Positions 16,986 through 24,592 of a stretch of 64,000 bases of DNA are shown one piece after another. Each line of letters opens with the position of its first letter. Within the stretch, counting starts at the first letter, position 1. Source of the stretch: Solirubrobacter pauli (lineage in GTDB: Bacteria; Actinomycetota; Thermoleophilia; Solirubrobacterales; Solirubrobacteraceae); NCBI RefSeq assembly GCF_003633755.1, contig NZ_RBIL01000001.1:4077426-4141425 (forward strand), in the 5' to 3' direction. Below the pieces are notes generated by a model. It did not search any database and was not told the DNA's origin. It saw only the letters and a list, made by a program, of their open reading frames with translations. The translations under genes and the position numbers were made by a program.

Positions 16986-17575
16986 CCACTCAATTGAAGT
17001 CGGTGGTCGCGGTCGCGACGGCCGCGAGCGCGTGCGTCCTGGCTGCATCGGCCACGCTTGGTGCATCATCCGGTGCCCGTGCGGCGAGCTCGTCCCACCA
17101 ACCAGCGTCGCCAGGTTCGACGCTCACCGCTGTTCCCGCGGTGCCTCCCGCAGTCCGAGACCATTTCGCGCTGTTCCGGGATCAGCCGGCTGCGAAAATT
17201 CCGAGCGACGTGGCGGCCGCTGTCGCGTCCCCCGCTCGGTTCGGGCGCAACCCGGACCTCGCGCGAGAAATCGCTACGACGTACGGGAAGGGCTGGATCG
17301 TGCCCGGAGACGGGTACCTGTGCATCATCGTCCCTGACCCTGACTTCGGCGGATACGGAACGGGTTGCGACACCGTCGAGAACGCCGTGGCTCGCGGACT
17401 TGTTCTCACGCGACGACAGGGACCTGATGGACCCGGTAACGCCGTCGGCCTCGTTCCGGACGGAGCCCAAGCCGCCCTCACGCGCGGGTCTCTGCCGCTC
17501 CGTACCTCGGGTGGCGTTGTCAACAGCCCGGTGCGAGCGGACGAAGAACTCGACATTGCGTCGAAAGTCGGCTAG
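16979..17575 (+). CDS. Secreted protein with cysteine-pair domain, unknown
   Basis: 198 residues from the ATG at 16979, overlapping the previous gene by 7 bases. Signal peptide to about residue 35 (SGARAASSS). The mature domain contains VRDHFALFRDQPAAKIP, PGDGYLCIIVPDPD, GYGTGCDTVENAVARG and AVGLVPDGAQ. The C...GxGC and (A/V)xxxPDG pattern also occurs in the ectodomain of the membrane protein at 18252-19058, suggesting related folds on either side of the sigma factor. The two cysteines probably form a disulphide outside the cell. Function unknown. Confidence 0.7.
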   Translation: MLTTQLKSVVAVATAASACVLAASATLGASSGARAASSSHQPASPGSTLTAVPAVPPAVRDHFALFRDQPAAKIPSDVAAAVASPARFGRNPDLAREIATTYGKGWIVPGDGYLCIIVPDPDFGGYGTGCDTVENAVARGLVLTRRQGPDGPGNAVGLVPDGAQAALTRGSLPLRTSGGVVNSPVRADEELDIASKVG

Positions 17576-17590
17576 CCACTGACGGATCAT

Positions 17591-17624
17591 CGCCGGTCGA
17601 GCGCGGCAATTGGCTCGACCGGCG
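17591..17624 (+). terminator. 12-bp hairpin between secreted-protein gene and sigma gene
   Basis: Perfect stem CGCCGGTCGAGC/GCTCGACCGGCG with a 10-base loop (17603-17612), 16 bases behind the stop at 17575. No T-tract. It probably separates the two transcription units. Confidence 0.5.
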
Positions 17625-17700
17625 ACTCGGTCGGCCCAAAGTTGCTCCGCGACGATCGAACGCTTGGTCACATTTCGTCTTGTCGCGGAAGGAGTTGGTT

Positions 17701-18249
17701 GTGAGAGATCTCCGCACGGCGAGCGATGAGGAGTTGCTCGCGCTGACTCCTCAGCAGCCCCGTGCCTTCGGCGAGTTCTACGCGAGGCATGAGACGCTTG
17801 TTCTCGGGTTCTTTCGCCAACGGACCGTGTCTGCGGACGTGGCCTTGGACCTGACGGCGGAGACCTTCGTGCAGGCGTTGAGCTCGGTGCGGCGATTCAA
17901 GCCTGGTCCAGAGCCCGCCGTCGCGTGGTTGCTTGCGATCGCCCGTCATGTGCTGTTGAAGTCGCTGCGTCGTAGGCGTGTGGCGACTCGTGCGCGAGCT
18001 CGTATGGCCATGGAGCCGATCGCCGTGGACGACTGGGACTTGCAGCAGATCGACGAGCTGGGAGAGCTGTCGGCCTCGCAACTGCTCTCCGGCTTGCCGG
18101 CCGAACAAGCCGCGGCGATTCAGGCTCGAGTGTTCGACGAGCAGCCGTACTCCGCAATCGCGGAGCAGCTCCGTTGTTCGCCGCTTGTGGCCCGCAAACG
18201 CGTGAGCCGTGGGCTCGCCGCGCTCCGAACGATGCTCGACCAGGACTGA
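17701..18249 (+). CDS. ECF-type RNA polymerase sigma factor (module 1)
   Basis: 182 residues. The GTG at 17701 is chosen because AAGGAG (17689-17694) lies 6 bases upstream; the frame continues to a TTG at 17680. Region 2 (about residues 25-95) includes FGEFYARHETLVLGFFRQRT, LDLTAETFVQALSSV and VAWLLAIARHVLLKSLRRRR. Region 4 (about 130-180) has LPAEQAAAIQARVF, YSAIAEQLRCS and ARKRVSRGLAALR. There is no classical zinc anti-sigma gene nearby; the next gene, 2 bases on, encodes a single-span membrane protein that may take that role (inference). GGTCAC occurs at 17666-17671, as near the other two sigma genes. Confidence 0.92.
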   Translation: MRDLRTASDEELLALTPQQPRAFGEFYARHETLVLGFFRQRTVSADVALDLTAETFVQALSSVRRFKPGPEPAVAWLLAIARHVLLKSLRRRRVATRARARMAMEPIAVDDWDLQQIDELGELSASQLLSGLPAEQAAAIQARVFDEQPYSAIAEQLRCSPLVARKRVSRGLAALRTMLDQD

Positions 18250-18251
18250 TC

Positions 18252-19058
18252 ATGACCAAGATCCCCGCCCTTCGAGAAGCCCTAGAGAGCACGGCAGAGC
18301 GCCACTACGCGCGCCGACGTCTCCTTGTGTGGCCCAGGCGTGTGCTCATCCCGAGTGCCGTTGCGGTAGCCGTGTGGCTCGCCTTCTCGACCCTCAACGG
18401 CCGGTCGCCGGAGTCCAACGACGAAGTGGCGGCGACCCCCACGCCCGTTCCGCACACGGTGAAGGTCACGACCAAGCAACCGCCGGCTACCTCCAACAAG
18501 ACCGTGTTCGTCCGAGCTTCCCTTCTCGACGGCAACGCGGCCGTCGAGGCGTTTCGCGCCGAGACCGGGGCCAACGGTCAGCTGGACCACGCGTGGCGGA
18601 CGCCGGGGATGCAAGGCGAGCAGGCACACGTCTTTCTCTACCGTCGAGGTGGGGAACGGTGTCTGAGCGTCGTCGATCCGTCCGCCAGCGAGCCTGGGGA
18701 CCGAGGCGTCGGCTGCAGCGACGACGTCACGTTCCGTCGCTTCGGGGTCTCGTCGATGGTCGGGACCAACTACGCCGCCGTGATCCCTGACGGGCGTCCC
18801 GCTCCTGTCTACCGGGACGCCGACGGGCATCAGCGAAAGCTGAAGATCGCCGACGGAGGTCTTGTCGCAATCACCGGTGCACCCGGAGGCGCGTCGGTCA
18901 CGCTGCACGGACCACGCGCCACGCAGCGCGCCGATGCGTTTCCGCGGTCCAGACCTATGACCCTGTACAGCTGCTCGAACGGCAAGGGAGTCGCATTCCC
19001 CGCAGACGCACCGAAGCCAGCCAGCGATCCCTGCGCAACGGTAGGTTCGCAAGGCTGA
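18252..19058 (+). CDS. Single-span membrane protein paired with ECF sigma (module 1)
   Basis: 268 residues, ATG 2 bases after the sigma stop. A short cytoplasmic tail MTKIPALREALESTAERHYA with basic residues, one membrane helix (about 28-47), a Thr/Pro linker, then an ectodomain of about 200 residues with CLSVVDPSASEPG, VGCSDDVTF, AAVIPDGRPAPVY and LYSCSNGKG. No HxxxCxxC zinc motif of classical anti-sigma factors. By position and topology it may be an anti-sigma or sensor (inference). The ectodomain resembles the secreted protein at 16979-17575. The next 85 bases (19059-19143) show no clear feature. Confidence 0.75.
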   Translation: MTKIPALREALESTAERHYARRRLLVWPRRVLIPSAVAVAVWLAFSTLNGRSPESNDEVAATPTPVPHTVKVTTKQPPATSNKTVFVRASLLDGNAAVEAFRAETGANGQLDHAWRTPGMQGEQAHVFLYRRGGERCLSVVDPSASEPGDRGVGCSDDVTFRRFGVSSMVGTNYAAVIPDGRPAPVYRDADGHQRKLKIADGGLVAITGAPGGASVTLHGPRATQRADAFPRSRPMTLYSCSNGKGVAFPADAPKPASDPCATVGSQG

Positions 19059-19143
19059 GCACGAGCGGGCGGCGCACTTCGGGCTCACCGCATCGAACCA
19101 GGGCCAGCCGAAGGGGTCCTTCTCCGCGACGTCTCTCGGCCGC

Positions 19144-20358
19144 TCAGCGCAGCTGGTTCACCTTGGGCAACGTCCCGGACAACGGGTCGTCGACCACGGG
19201 TACGAACTCGAAGCCCTCATAGCGGGCGAAGTACGTGTCCTGCGGCGACACGCCCTCGTGGTAGTCGCGGTTGTAGGCGCGCTGGTCGCCGTTGGCGCCC
19301 GTGATGCGGGTGCCGTCGTTGAGGGCTTGGACGAGCGGGGCGCCGAGCGCGCCCGCGTCCTTGGCCGCCTCGGCGGCGAGCTTGACCGCGTCGTAGGGGT
19401 ACATGGGCCAGTCGGGCGGCTGGATCACGTCGCGGCCGTCCTGCTGGACGCCGACCTCGTCCACGCCGACGGCCCGCTCGTAGCGGGCGCGGAACTGGTT
19501 GAAGGGCTTCGGGCCCATCTCGGCGGTGATGCGGCTGGAGACGAAGCGCAGCCGGCTCAGGTACTCGGGGTGGGCGACGAGCCGCTGCCGGATCAGCGGG
19601 TCCTCGCCCGTCTGGCCGGACAGCACCGGGACGTCCCAGCCGGCCTTGGCGACGGCCTCGAGCGTGGCCGCGACGTCGGCCGCGCTCGCCCATACGACCA
19701 GGCGGTCGGCGCCTGAGCGCTTCGCCTGCAGGATCTGCGGGGCGAGGTCCTGGGCGCGGCGGGGGATCACCTGGTCGGAGACGACCTGCACCTCGTCGAC
19801 GGTGAAGGCGTCGCGCAGGGCGGCCCGGCCCTGGGTGCCGTAGCCGGAGTCGTCGGTGATCATGGCGACCTTGGGCAGCTGGTTGGCGATGTAGTCGGCC
19901 AGGCGGCGGGTCATGATCGCGTCGGCCGGGGCGAGGCGGAAGACGGTCGGGTGGCGCTGCGGGTCGATCAGCCCGGCGCCGCCCTCGAAGACGACGAACG
20001 CCGGCAGGTGGGCGCGGTCGGTGAGGTCGCCGATGGCGCGGGCGCCGGTGCCGTCGGTGATCAGGATCGCGGCCTTGCGGTCGACCGCTTCGCGGGCGTT
20101 GGCCAGCGCGGTCGCCGGGCTCGAGGCGTTGTCGAGCGTGACGAGCTTCAGCGGGCGGCGCTCGTCGCGGGCGAGCGTCAGGCCGCCGGCGGCGTTGATC
20201 TCGTCGACGGCGAGCTTCGCGCCGTTGGTGATCGAGCGGGCGATCCAGGGCTCCGTCGAGACCGGCGCGCTGACGACGACCGGCACGGCGTCGTCGTCGC
20301 CGCCACACGCGCTGAGCACGGCGGCGAGCAGAAGGGGGAGGAGCACCCTGCGCGGCAT
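19144..20358 (-). CDS. Branched-chain amino-acid type ABC substrate-binding lipoprotein
   Basis: 404 residues from the ATG at 20358. Lipobox LSACGGDDD near residue 14-17. Type I periplasmic-binding fold typical of LivJ/LivK: ITNGAKLAVDEINAAGGL, the loop with VTLDNASSPATAL, ILITDGTGARAIGDL and VVWASAADVAATLEAV. It delivers a small solute, in this family often an amino acid or amide, to the permease encoded divergently from 20969. The true ligand cannot be read. The leftward gene ends 86 bases from the convergent module-1 membrane protein gene. Confidence 0.88.
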   Translation of the reverse strand: MPRRVLLPLLLAAVLSACGGDDDAVPVVVSAPVSTEPWIARSITNGAKLAVDEINAAGGLTLARDERRPLKLVTLDNASSPATALANAREAVDRKAAILITDGTGARAIGDLTDRAHLPAFVVFEGGAGLIDPQRHPTVFRLAPADAIMTRRLADYIANQLPKVAMITDDSGYGTQGRAALRDAFTVDEVQVVSDQVIPRRAQDLAPQILQAKRSGADRLVVWASAADVAATLEAVAKAGWDVPVLSGQTGEDPLIRQRLVAHPEYLSRLRFVSSRITAEMGPKPFNQFRARYERAVGVDEVGVQQDGRDVIQPPDWPMYPYDAVKLAAEAAKDAGALGAPLVQALNDGTRITGANGDQRAYNRDYHEGVSPQDTYFARYEGFEFVPVVDDPLSGTLPKVNQLR

Positions 20359-20403
20359 GGTCAGGCATGATGACTCCAAACTCGGGGTTTCGAGGGGGTC
20401 TAT

Positions 20404-20967
20404 ATGAGTGTTCGTCCGGCCACGTTGGCCGCATTGCTGCTTGCCGTCTGCGCGCTGCTGGTCGCGGCGTGTGGCGACGACGAGCCAGCGCAGGAATCAG
20501 GAGCGGCGCCGCCCGCCGCCACGCAGGACGCCGACGCCGGCACGGAGCCGGAAGGCGAGGCGGGCGAAGAGGGCGAATCCGAGGAGGAGCGCGAGCGCGA
20601 GGAGGAGGAAGCGCGCGAGGCGACCGGCAAGCCGTGCACCGAGGTGGGGGACATCGACGGCGAGCCGGAGAACCAACCGCCCGACGACGTGACGATCCTC
20701 GACGGGGCCAAGGTCTATGAGTCCGAGGGCCCGTTCGGCAAGACGGAGCGGTTCTTCGCGGCGGTCGACGGCGAGACCAGCGAGCTGGTCGAGAAGCGCG
20801 ACGCGGCCGCTTCGGCGCTCGAGGGCTCGGGCTTCAAGATCCTGTCCACCGATCAGGAGGAGGGCACCGAGGCCGAGGCGCACCTCGAAGGCGACGGCAA
20901 GACGGTCGACATCCAGGTGATCTCGCTGTGCGAGGGCAAGCTGCGCATCCGCTACACGGTCTCGTGA
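20404..20967 (+). CDS. Glutamate-rich lipoprotein in the transporter operon
   Basis: 187 residues, ATG at 20404 with AGGGGG six bases upstream. Lipobox LVAACGDDE (Cys near residue 23), followed by a highly acidic linker (residues about 45-75, nearly all Glu, Arg, Gly and Ala) and a C-terminal domain of about 110 residues with two cysteines (GKPCTEV, SLCEGKL). No known family recognised. One untranslated base separates its stop from the permease GTG, so it is co-transcribed with the transporter and could be an accessory surface component. Confidence 0.75.
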   Translation: MSVRPATLAALLLAVCALLVAACGDDEPAQESGAAPPAATQDADAGTEPEGEAGEEGESEEEREREEEEAREATGKPCTEVGDIDGEPENQPPDDVTILDGAKVYESEGPFGKTERFFAAVDGETSELVEKRDAAASALEGSGFKILSTDQEEGTEAEAHLEGDGKTVDIQVISLCEGKLRIRYTVS

Positions 20968-20968
20968 G

Positions 20969-22093
20969 GTGAGCGGGCCGGTCGCCATCCAGGCGCTGGT
21001 GACCGGCCTGGCCACGGGCGCCGCGTACGGGCTGATCGGGCTCGGGTTCGCGCTCGTCTGGCGGCTCACCCGCACGCTGGCGTTCGCGCACGGGGACGTC
21101 GTGACCGGCGCGGTGTTCGTCGGCGTGCTGGCGGTGGTCGGCACCGTCCCCGTGGCGTCCTCGCTCGGCGCGGGCGCCACGCTCGCGCTGAGTGCGGTGA
21201 CCGTGCTCGCCGGGGCGGCGCTCTCGGTCGCCGTGTACGCGATCGCGGTGCGGCCGTTCGCGCCGCGGGAGAGCGCGTGGGGCGGCCCGGCCATCGTCGG
21301 GGCGGACGCGGGGGCCGAGGCGCCGCCGGTCACGGATTCGCGGTGGCGGCCCGCGCGCGGCGCCGCGGATGCACGGTACGAGGCGCCGGTCGCCGATGCG
21401 CCGCGCCGGCCCGCCCGCGGGGCCGCGGACACGCCGGTCGCCGGTGCGCCGCACCGGCCCGCCCGCGGCGCCGCGCCGCTGGCACGGCTGGCCGCCGATC
21501 CGCTGCGCCGCGGCGCGCTCGGCTGGGCGGCCGGCGGCCTGGCGGCGGGCCTGCTCGTCCGCGAGCTGCTCGGCCTGATCTTCCCGCAGCAGTCGTACGC
21601 GCTGCCGGACCCGCTCGGCTCACCGGGGACGCTCGCACTCGGCGGCGGCGTCGCGCTGCCCGTGCGGGCGCTGGAGGTGCTCGCGGTGGGGCTGGCGGTC
21701 GGCGTGCTCGTCGAGCGGCTGCTCGCGTGGACGGGGGCGGGCGCGGTCATGCGCGCCGTCGCCGACGACGCGGGCGCGGCCGCGCTGCTGGGCGTCCCGA
21801 CCGAACGCGTCGTGCTCGTGGCCTTCGCGCTGGCCGGCGCGCTGGCCGGGCTCGCCGGGCTGCTGATCGCGCCGCAGGCCCCGCTGGGGCTGGAGGACGG
21901 CGTCCTGCTCGGGCTCAAAGGCATGACCGCCGCGCTGCTGCTCAAGCTCGGGGCGCTGCGCCTCGCCATCGCGGGCGGGCTGATCGTCGGCGCGGTCGAG
22001 GGGCTGATCCTCGCCACGCCCTCGCTCGGCGCGGGCTGGGCGGACCTGACGATCCTCGCCGCGCTCGCGGTGCTGGCCGCGCTGCGGCGATGA
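20969..22093 (+). CDS. livH: LivH-like branched-chain amino-acid ABC permease with repeat insertion
   Basis: 374 residues, against about 290 for ordinary LivH. The GTG start lies one base after the upstream stop. The N-terminal part (GLATGAAYGLIGLGFALVWR, TLAFAHGDVV) and the C-terminal part (GAVMRAVADDAGAAALLGV, ALAGLAGLLIAPQ) are typical LivH membrane segments. Between them, residues about 105-175 are a Pro/Arg/Ala-rich loop with three tandem RPARGAA units (bases 21344-21475) not found in the usual family members. Works with the fused LivM-ATPase that starts in its stop codon (ATGA). Confidence 0.85.
   Translation: MSGPVAIQALVTGLATGAAYGLIGLGFALVWRLTRTLAFAHGDVVTGAVFVGVLAVVGTVPVASSLGAGATLALSAVTVLAGAALSVAVYAIAVRPFAPRESAWGGPAIVGADAGAEAPPVTDSRWRPARGAADARYEAPVADAPRRPARGAADTPVAGAPHRPARGAAPLARLAADPLRRGALGWAAGGLAAGLLVRELLGLIFPQQSYALPDPLGSPGTLALGGGVALPVRALEVLAVGLAVGVLVERLLAWTGAGAVMRAVADDAGAAALLGVPTERVVLVAFALAGALAGLAGLLIAPQAPLGLEDGVLLGLKGMTAALLLKLGALRLAIAGGLIVGAVEGLILATPSLGAGWADLTILAALAVLAALRR
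21344..21475 (+). repeat. Three in-frame RPARGAA repeats inside livH
   Basis: Units start at 21344 (20 codons), 21404 (16 codons) and 21452 (8 codons seen). The 16-residue unit reads RRPARGAADTPVAGAP; the first copy has four extra residues. They lie in a cytoplasmic or external loop between membrane helices. Confidence 0.75.
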
Positions 22094-23508
22094 CCGACGC
22101 CGCGCACGACCTGTACCTGTTCGCCGCGGTGCTCGGGCTGCTGCCGGCCGTGGCGCTCGCCGGGCTGCCGGTGCTCGCCCAGAGCGCGTTCGTCGCGCTC
22201 GGCGGGGTGGGGGCGCTGAAGCTCGAGCAGGCGGGACTGCCGATCGGCGGCGCGGTGCTGATCGCGATCGCGCTGGGCACGGTGGCGGGAGCGCTCACCG
22301 GGCTGCTCGTCGGCCGCACGCCGCCGGCGTTCGTCGCGCTCGCGACGTGGGCGCTCACCTGGCTCGCCTACACGGCGCTGCTCGACTTCCCCGCGCTCGC
22401 GGGCGGCACCGAGGGGCTCACGCGACCCGCCTTCGACCGCGTGCAGACGCCGTTCGGCGCCGCGCTCGAGCTCACGCCGACCGTGCACCTCGTCGGCGCG
22501 GTCGTGCTGTGCGCGCTGGCCTACGCGCTCGTCGCGCGGCTGCGCGGCGGCCCACTCGGCAGCGACGCGCTCGCGTTGCGCGACGACGCCGAGCTCGCCG
22601 CGTCCGTCGGGGTGCCGATCCCGGCCCGCAAGGCGGCCCTGCTGGCGCTGTGCGGCGCGACGTCGGCCGCTGCGGGAGCCGGGATCGCGATCCTGCTCGG
22701 CGTCGCCGCGCCCGCCGACGCGGCGCCGCTGCTCGCGCTGCAGCTGCTCGCCGCGGCGATCGCCGGCGCCCGCCACCCGCTGCTCGGGCTGGTGGCGATC
22801 GTCGTCCTGCAACGCACGCCCGACCTGGTGACGCCGCTCGCGCTGCTGGCCGCGGTCGCGCTCCGGCCCGTCCCCAAGCCGGCTGTCGACGCGATCGACC
22901 CGCCGGCCCCGGTCCCGCCGCTGGAGCCGGTGACGGGCCGGATCACCGCGCGCGACCTGCACGTGACGCTCGGCGGCCGCCCGATCCTGCGCGGGCTCGA
23001 CCTCGACGTCGAGCCCGGGGAGATCCATGCGCTGGTCGGCGCAAACGGCAGCGGCAAGACGACCGCCCTGCGCGCGCTGGGCGTTCCGCACACGTTCCAG
23101 CGGGCCGCCGGCTTCCCGTCGCTCACGCCGTACCGGCAAGTGCTGGTCGCCCTGCGCGCGCGGTTCCACGACCCGCGCGCCTGGACCTATCTGCGGCTCG
23201 TGGGCGTCGACCCGTTCGCGACCACGCTGACCGCGGGCGAGCGGCGACTGCTCGACGTGGCGCGGATCGCCGCCACCGGCGCTCCGGCTCTCGCCTTCGA
23301 CGAGCCGGCGGTGGGCATGTCGGCCTCCGAGCGCGGCCGGCTCGAGGCGGCGCTGCGGGCCCTGGCCGACAGCGGCCGGGCGATCCTCGTCGTCGAGCAC
23401 GACCTGCGCTTCGTCGCGGCGCTGGCCGACCGCGTGACGGTGATCGACGACGGGCGCGTCGTCACCGGCGACCCACAGGCGGCGATCGAGCGGGTGTACC
23501 TCACATGA
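22090..23508 (+). CDS. LivM-LivG fusion: ABC permease joined to shortened ATPase
   Basis: 472 residues, ATG overlapping the livH stop. Residues 1-270 are a LivM-type permease (FVALATWALTWLAYTALL, ELAASVGVPIPARKAALLAL). Residues about 282-472 are an ABC ATPase: Walker A GANGSGKTT (317-325), Q-loop HTFQ (334-337), a signature region changed to LTAGERR (about 380), Walker B ALAFDEP (about 403-406) and H-loop VVEHD (His about 437). Only about 9 residues separate Walker A from the Q-loop, where LivG usually has about 45, so the antiparallel beta part is deleted. LivM-LivG fusions are known; the compaction and weak signature are unusual. Confidence 0.85.
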   Translation: MTDAAHDLYLFAAVLGLLPAVALAGLPVLAQSAFVALGGVGALKLEQAGLPIGGAVLIAIALGTVAGALTGLLVGRTPPAFVALATWALTWLAYTALLDFPALAGGTEGLTRPAFDRVQTPFGAALELTPTVHLVGAVVLCALAYALVARLRGGPLGSDALALRDDAELAASVGVPIPARKAALLALCGATSAAAGAGIAILLGVAAPADAAPLLALQLLAAAIAGARHPLLGLVAIVVLQRTPDLVTPLALLAAVALRPVPKPAVDAIDPPAPVPPLEPVTGRITARDLHVTLGGRPILRGLDLDVEPGEIHALVGANGSGKTTALRALGVPHTFQRAAGFPSLTPYRQVLVALRARFHDPRAWTYLRLVGVDPFATTLTAGERRLLDVARIAATGAPALAFDEPAVGMSASERGRLEAALRALADSGRAILVVEHDLRFVAALADRVTVIDDGRVVTGDPQAAIERVYLT

Positions 23509-24032
23509 TCGAGGTCGCGCCCGGGACGATCGTCGCCGTCCTCGGCCACGACGGCGCGCCCGCGCGGGCCGTCCGGTGCTTCGCCGGCCGCGGCTACGTC
23601 CCGCCCGGGCGGCGCGTGTTCGGCTCCCTGACCGTCGAGGAGAACCTGGCCGTCGGCGCCTACGGCCGGCCCAAGCGCTACGACCGCGTCTACGACCGGT
23701 TCCCGCGCCTGCGCGAGCGTCGCCGCCAGCGGGCGGGCACGCTCTCCGGCGGCGAGCAGCAGCTGCTGGTGATCGCGCGGGCGTTGATGGGGGAGCCCGA
23801 GCTGCTCGTGCTCGAGGACCCGTCGGCCGGGCTCGCCCCGCCCGCGATCCAGGCGGTGGCCGAGGCGATCGCGGGCCTGACGGTGCTGATCGCCGACGAG
23901 CACCTCGCGCTCGCCCGGGCCGCGGCGCAGCGGGTCGTGCTGGTCGAAGGCGGTACGACGATCTTCGACCTGCCACGTGAGGAGGCGTTCGCGGACGTGC
24001 GCCTCGGCTCCGGCTTCCTGTCCTCCGGATGA
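23505..24032 (+). CDS. LivF-like ABC ATPase lacking Walker A
   Basis: 175 residues (LivF is normally about 235), ATG overlapping the upstream stop. It keeps the LivF-type YVPPGRRVFGSLTVEENL segment, a perfect signature LSGGEQQLLVIARALM (from about residue 80) and the switch His (DEHLAL). The P-loop position reads GHDGAPAR with no GKT/S, and the Walker B DE is reversed to LEDPSAG. As in the fused domain, the segment between P-loop and Q-loop is deleted. It probably cannot bind ATP at its own P-loop but can supply a signature motif to its partner. Confidence 0.85.
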   Translation: MIEVAPGTIVAVLGHDGAPARAVRCFAGRGYVPPGRRVFGSLTVEENLAVGAYGRPKRYDRVYDRFPRLRERRRQRAGTLSGGEQQLLVIARALMGEPELLVLEDPSAGLAPPAIQAVAEAIAGLTVLIADEHLALARAAAQRVVLVEGGTTIFDLPREEAFADVRLGSGFLSSG

Positions 24033-24060
24033 CCCTTTCGGACCAGCCCTCCGCGAGGTC

Positions 24061-24097
24061 GGTCACACGGGTCACACCCGCTCGTCTTCCCCTGTAG
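24061..24097 (+). promoter_or_regulatory. Putative ECF-type autoregulatory promoter
   Basis: GGTCAC (24061-24066), 16 bases, CGTCTT (24083-24088), 9 bases, then the ATG of the sigma gene. A second GGTCACA is at 24070-24076. Spacing matches ECF promoters, whose -10 is typically CGTC/CGTT. The same layout occurs before the sigma gene at 27749. Confidence 0.45.
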
Positions 24098-24592
24098 ATG
24101 CACTCGTTCGACGAGCTGTACCTCCGGTACCGCGAGCCCGTCCTCGGCTACTTCGCACGCCGCGTGCGGGACCCCGAGGTGGCGGCCGACCTGATGGCCG
24201 AGACCTTCGCGCGGGCGCTGGTGCACCACCGCACCAACCCGTCCGGGGAACCGGTCGCGTGGCTGCTGGTGATCGCCCGCAACCTGCTGGTGGACAGCGC
24301 TCGCCGCGGGCAGGTCGAGGAGTCGGCACGGCGGAAACTCCACATGGAGCCGCTCGTGCTCGACGACGCCGACCTGCAGCGGATCGAGGAGATCGCGGAG
24401 GCGGCCGACCTGGCCGAGACCGTCCGCGCGACGCTGTCGGCCACGGAGTACGCGGCCCTCCGGGGCCGGGTCGTCGACGAGGAGTCATACGCCGAGCTGG
24501 CGCTGCGGATGCGCTGCTCGGAGGCGGTCGCGCGCAAGCGCGTCAGCCGCGCGATAGCCCACATGCGCACCGTGATCGAGGACGGAAGATGA
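24098..24592 (+). CDS. ECF-type RNA polymerase sigma factor (module 2)
   Basis: 164 residues. Region 2 near the N-terminus: FDELYLRYREPVLGYFARRV, DPEVAADLMAETFARALVH, VAWLLVIARNLLVDSARRG. Region 4 at the end: LSATEYAALRGRVV, YAELALRMRCS, ARKRVSRAIAHMR. No Shine-Dalgarno sequence; the ATG lies 9 bases behind a CGTCTT box, so a leaderless mRNA from its own promoter is plausible. Its stop overlaps the ATG of the giant membrane-anchored partner (ATGA), giving tight stoichiometric coupling. Confidence 0.92.
   Translation: MHSFDELYLRYREPVLGYFARRVRDPEVAADLMAETFARALVHHRTNPSGEPVAWLLVIARNLLVDSARRGQVEESARRKLHMEPLVLDDADLQRIEEIAEAADLAETVRATLSATEYAALRGRVVDEESYAELALRMRCSEAVARKRVSRAIAHMRTVIEDGR

Noticed and set aside
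22930-24032. Reading the weak ATPase motifs as pseudogene decay
   Set aside because: Frames are intact, 4-base overlaps are kept, and the losses are complementary. Decay cannot be excluded without homologues, so it is kept as the refutation test.
20497-24075. A 1,192-codon minus-strand frame across the transporter operon
   Set aside because: Arg/Ala/Ser/Pro-rich mirror frame without motifs; the plus strand encodes well-formed transporter components.
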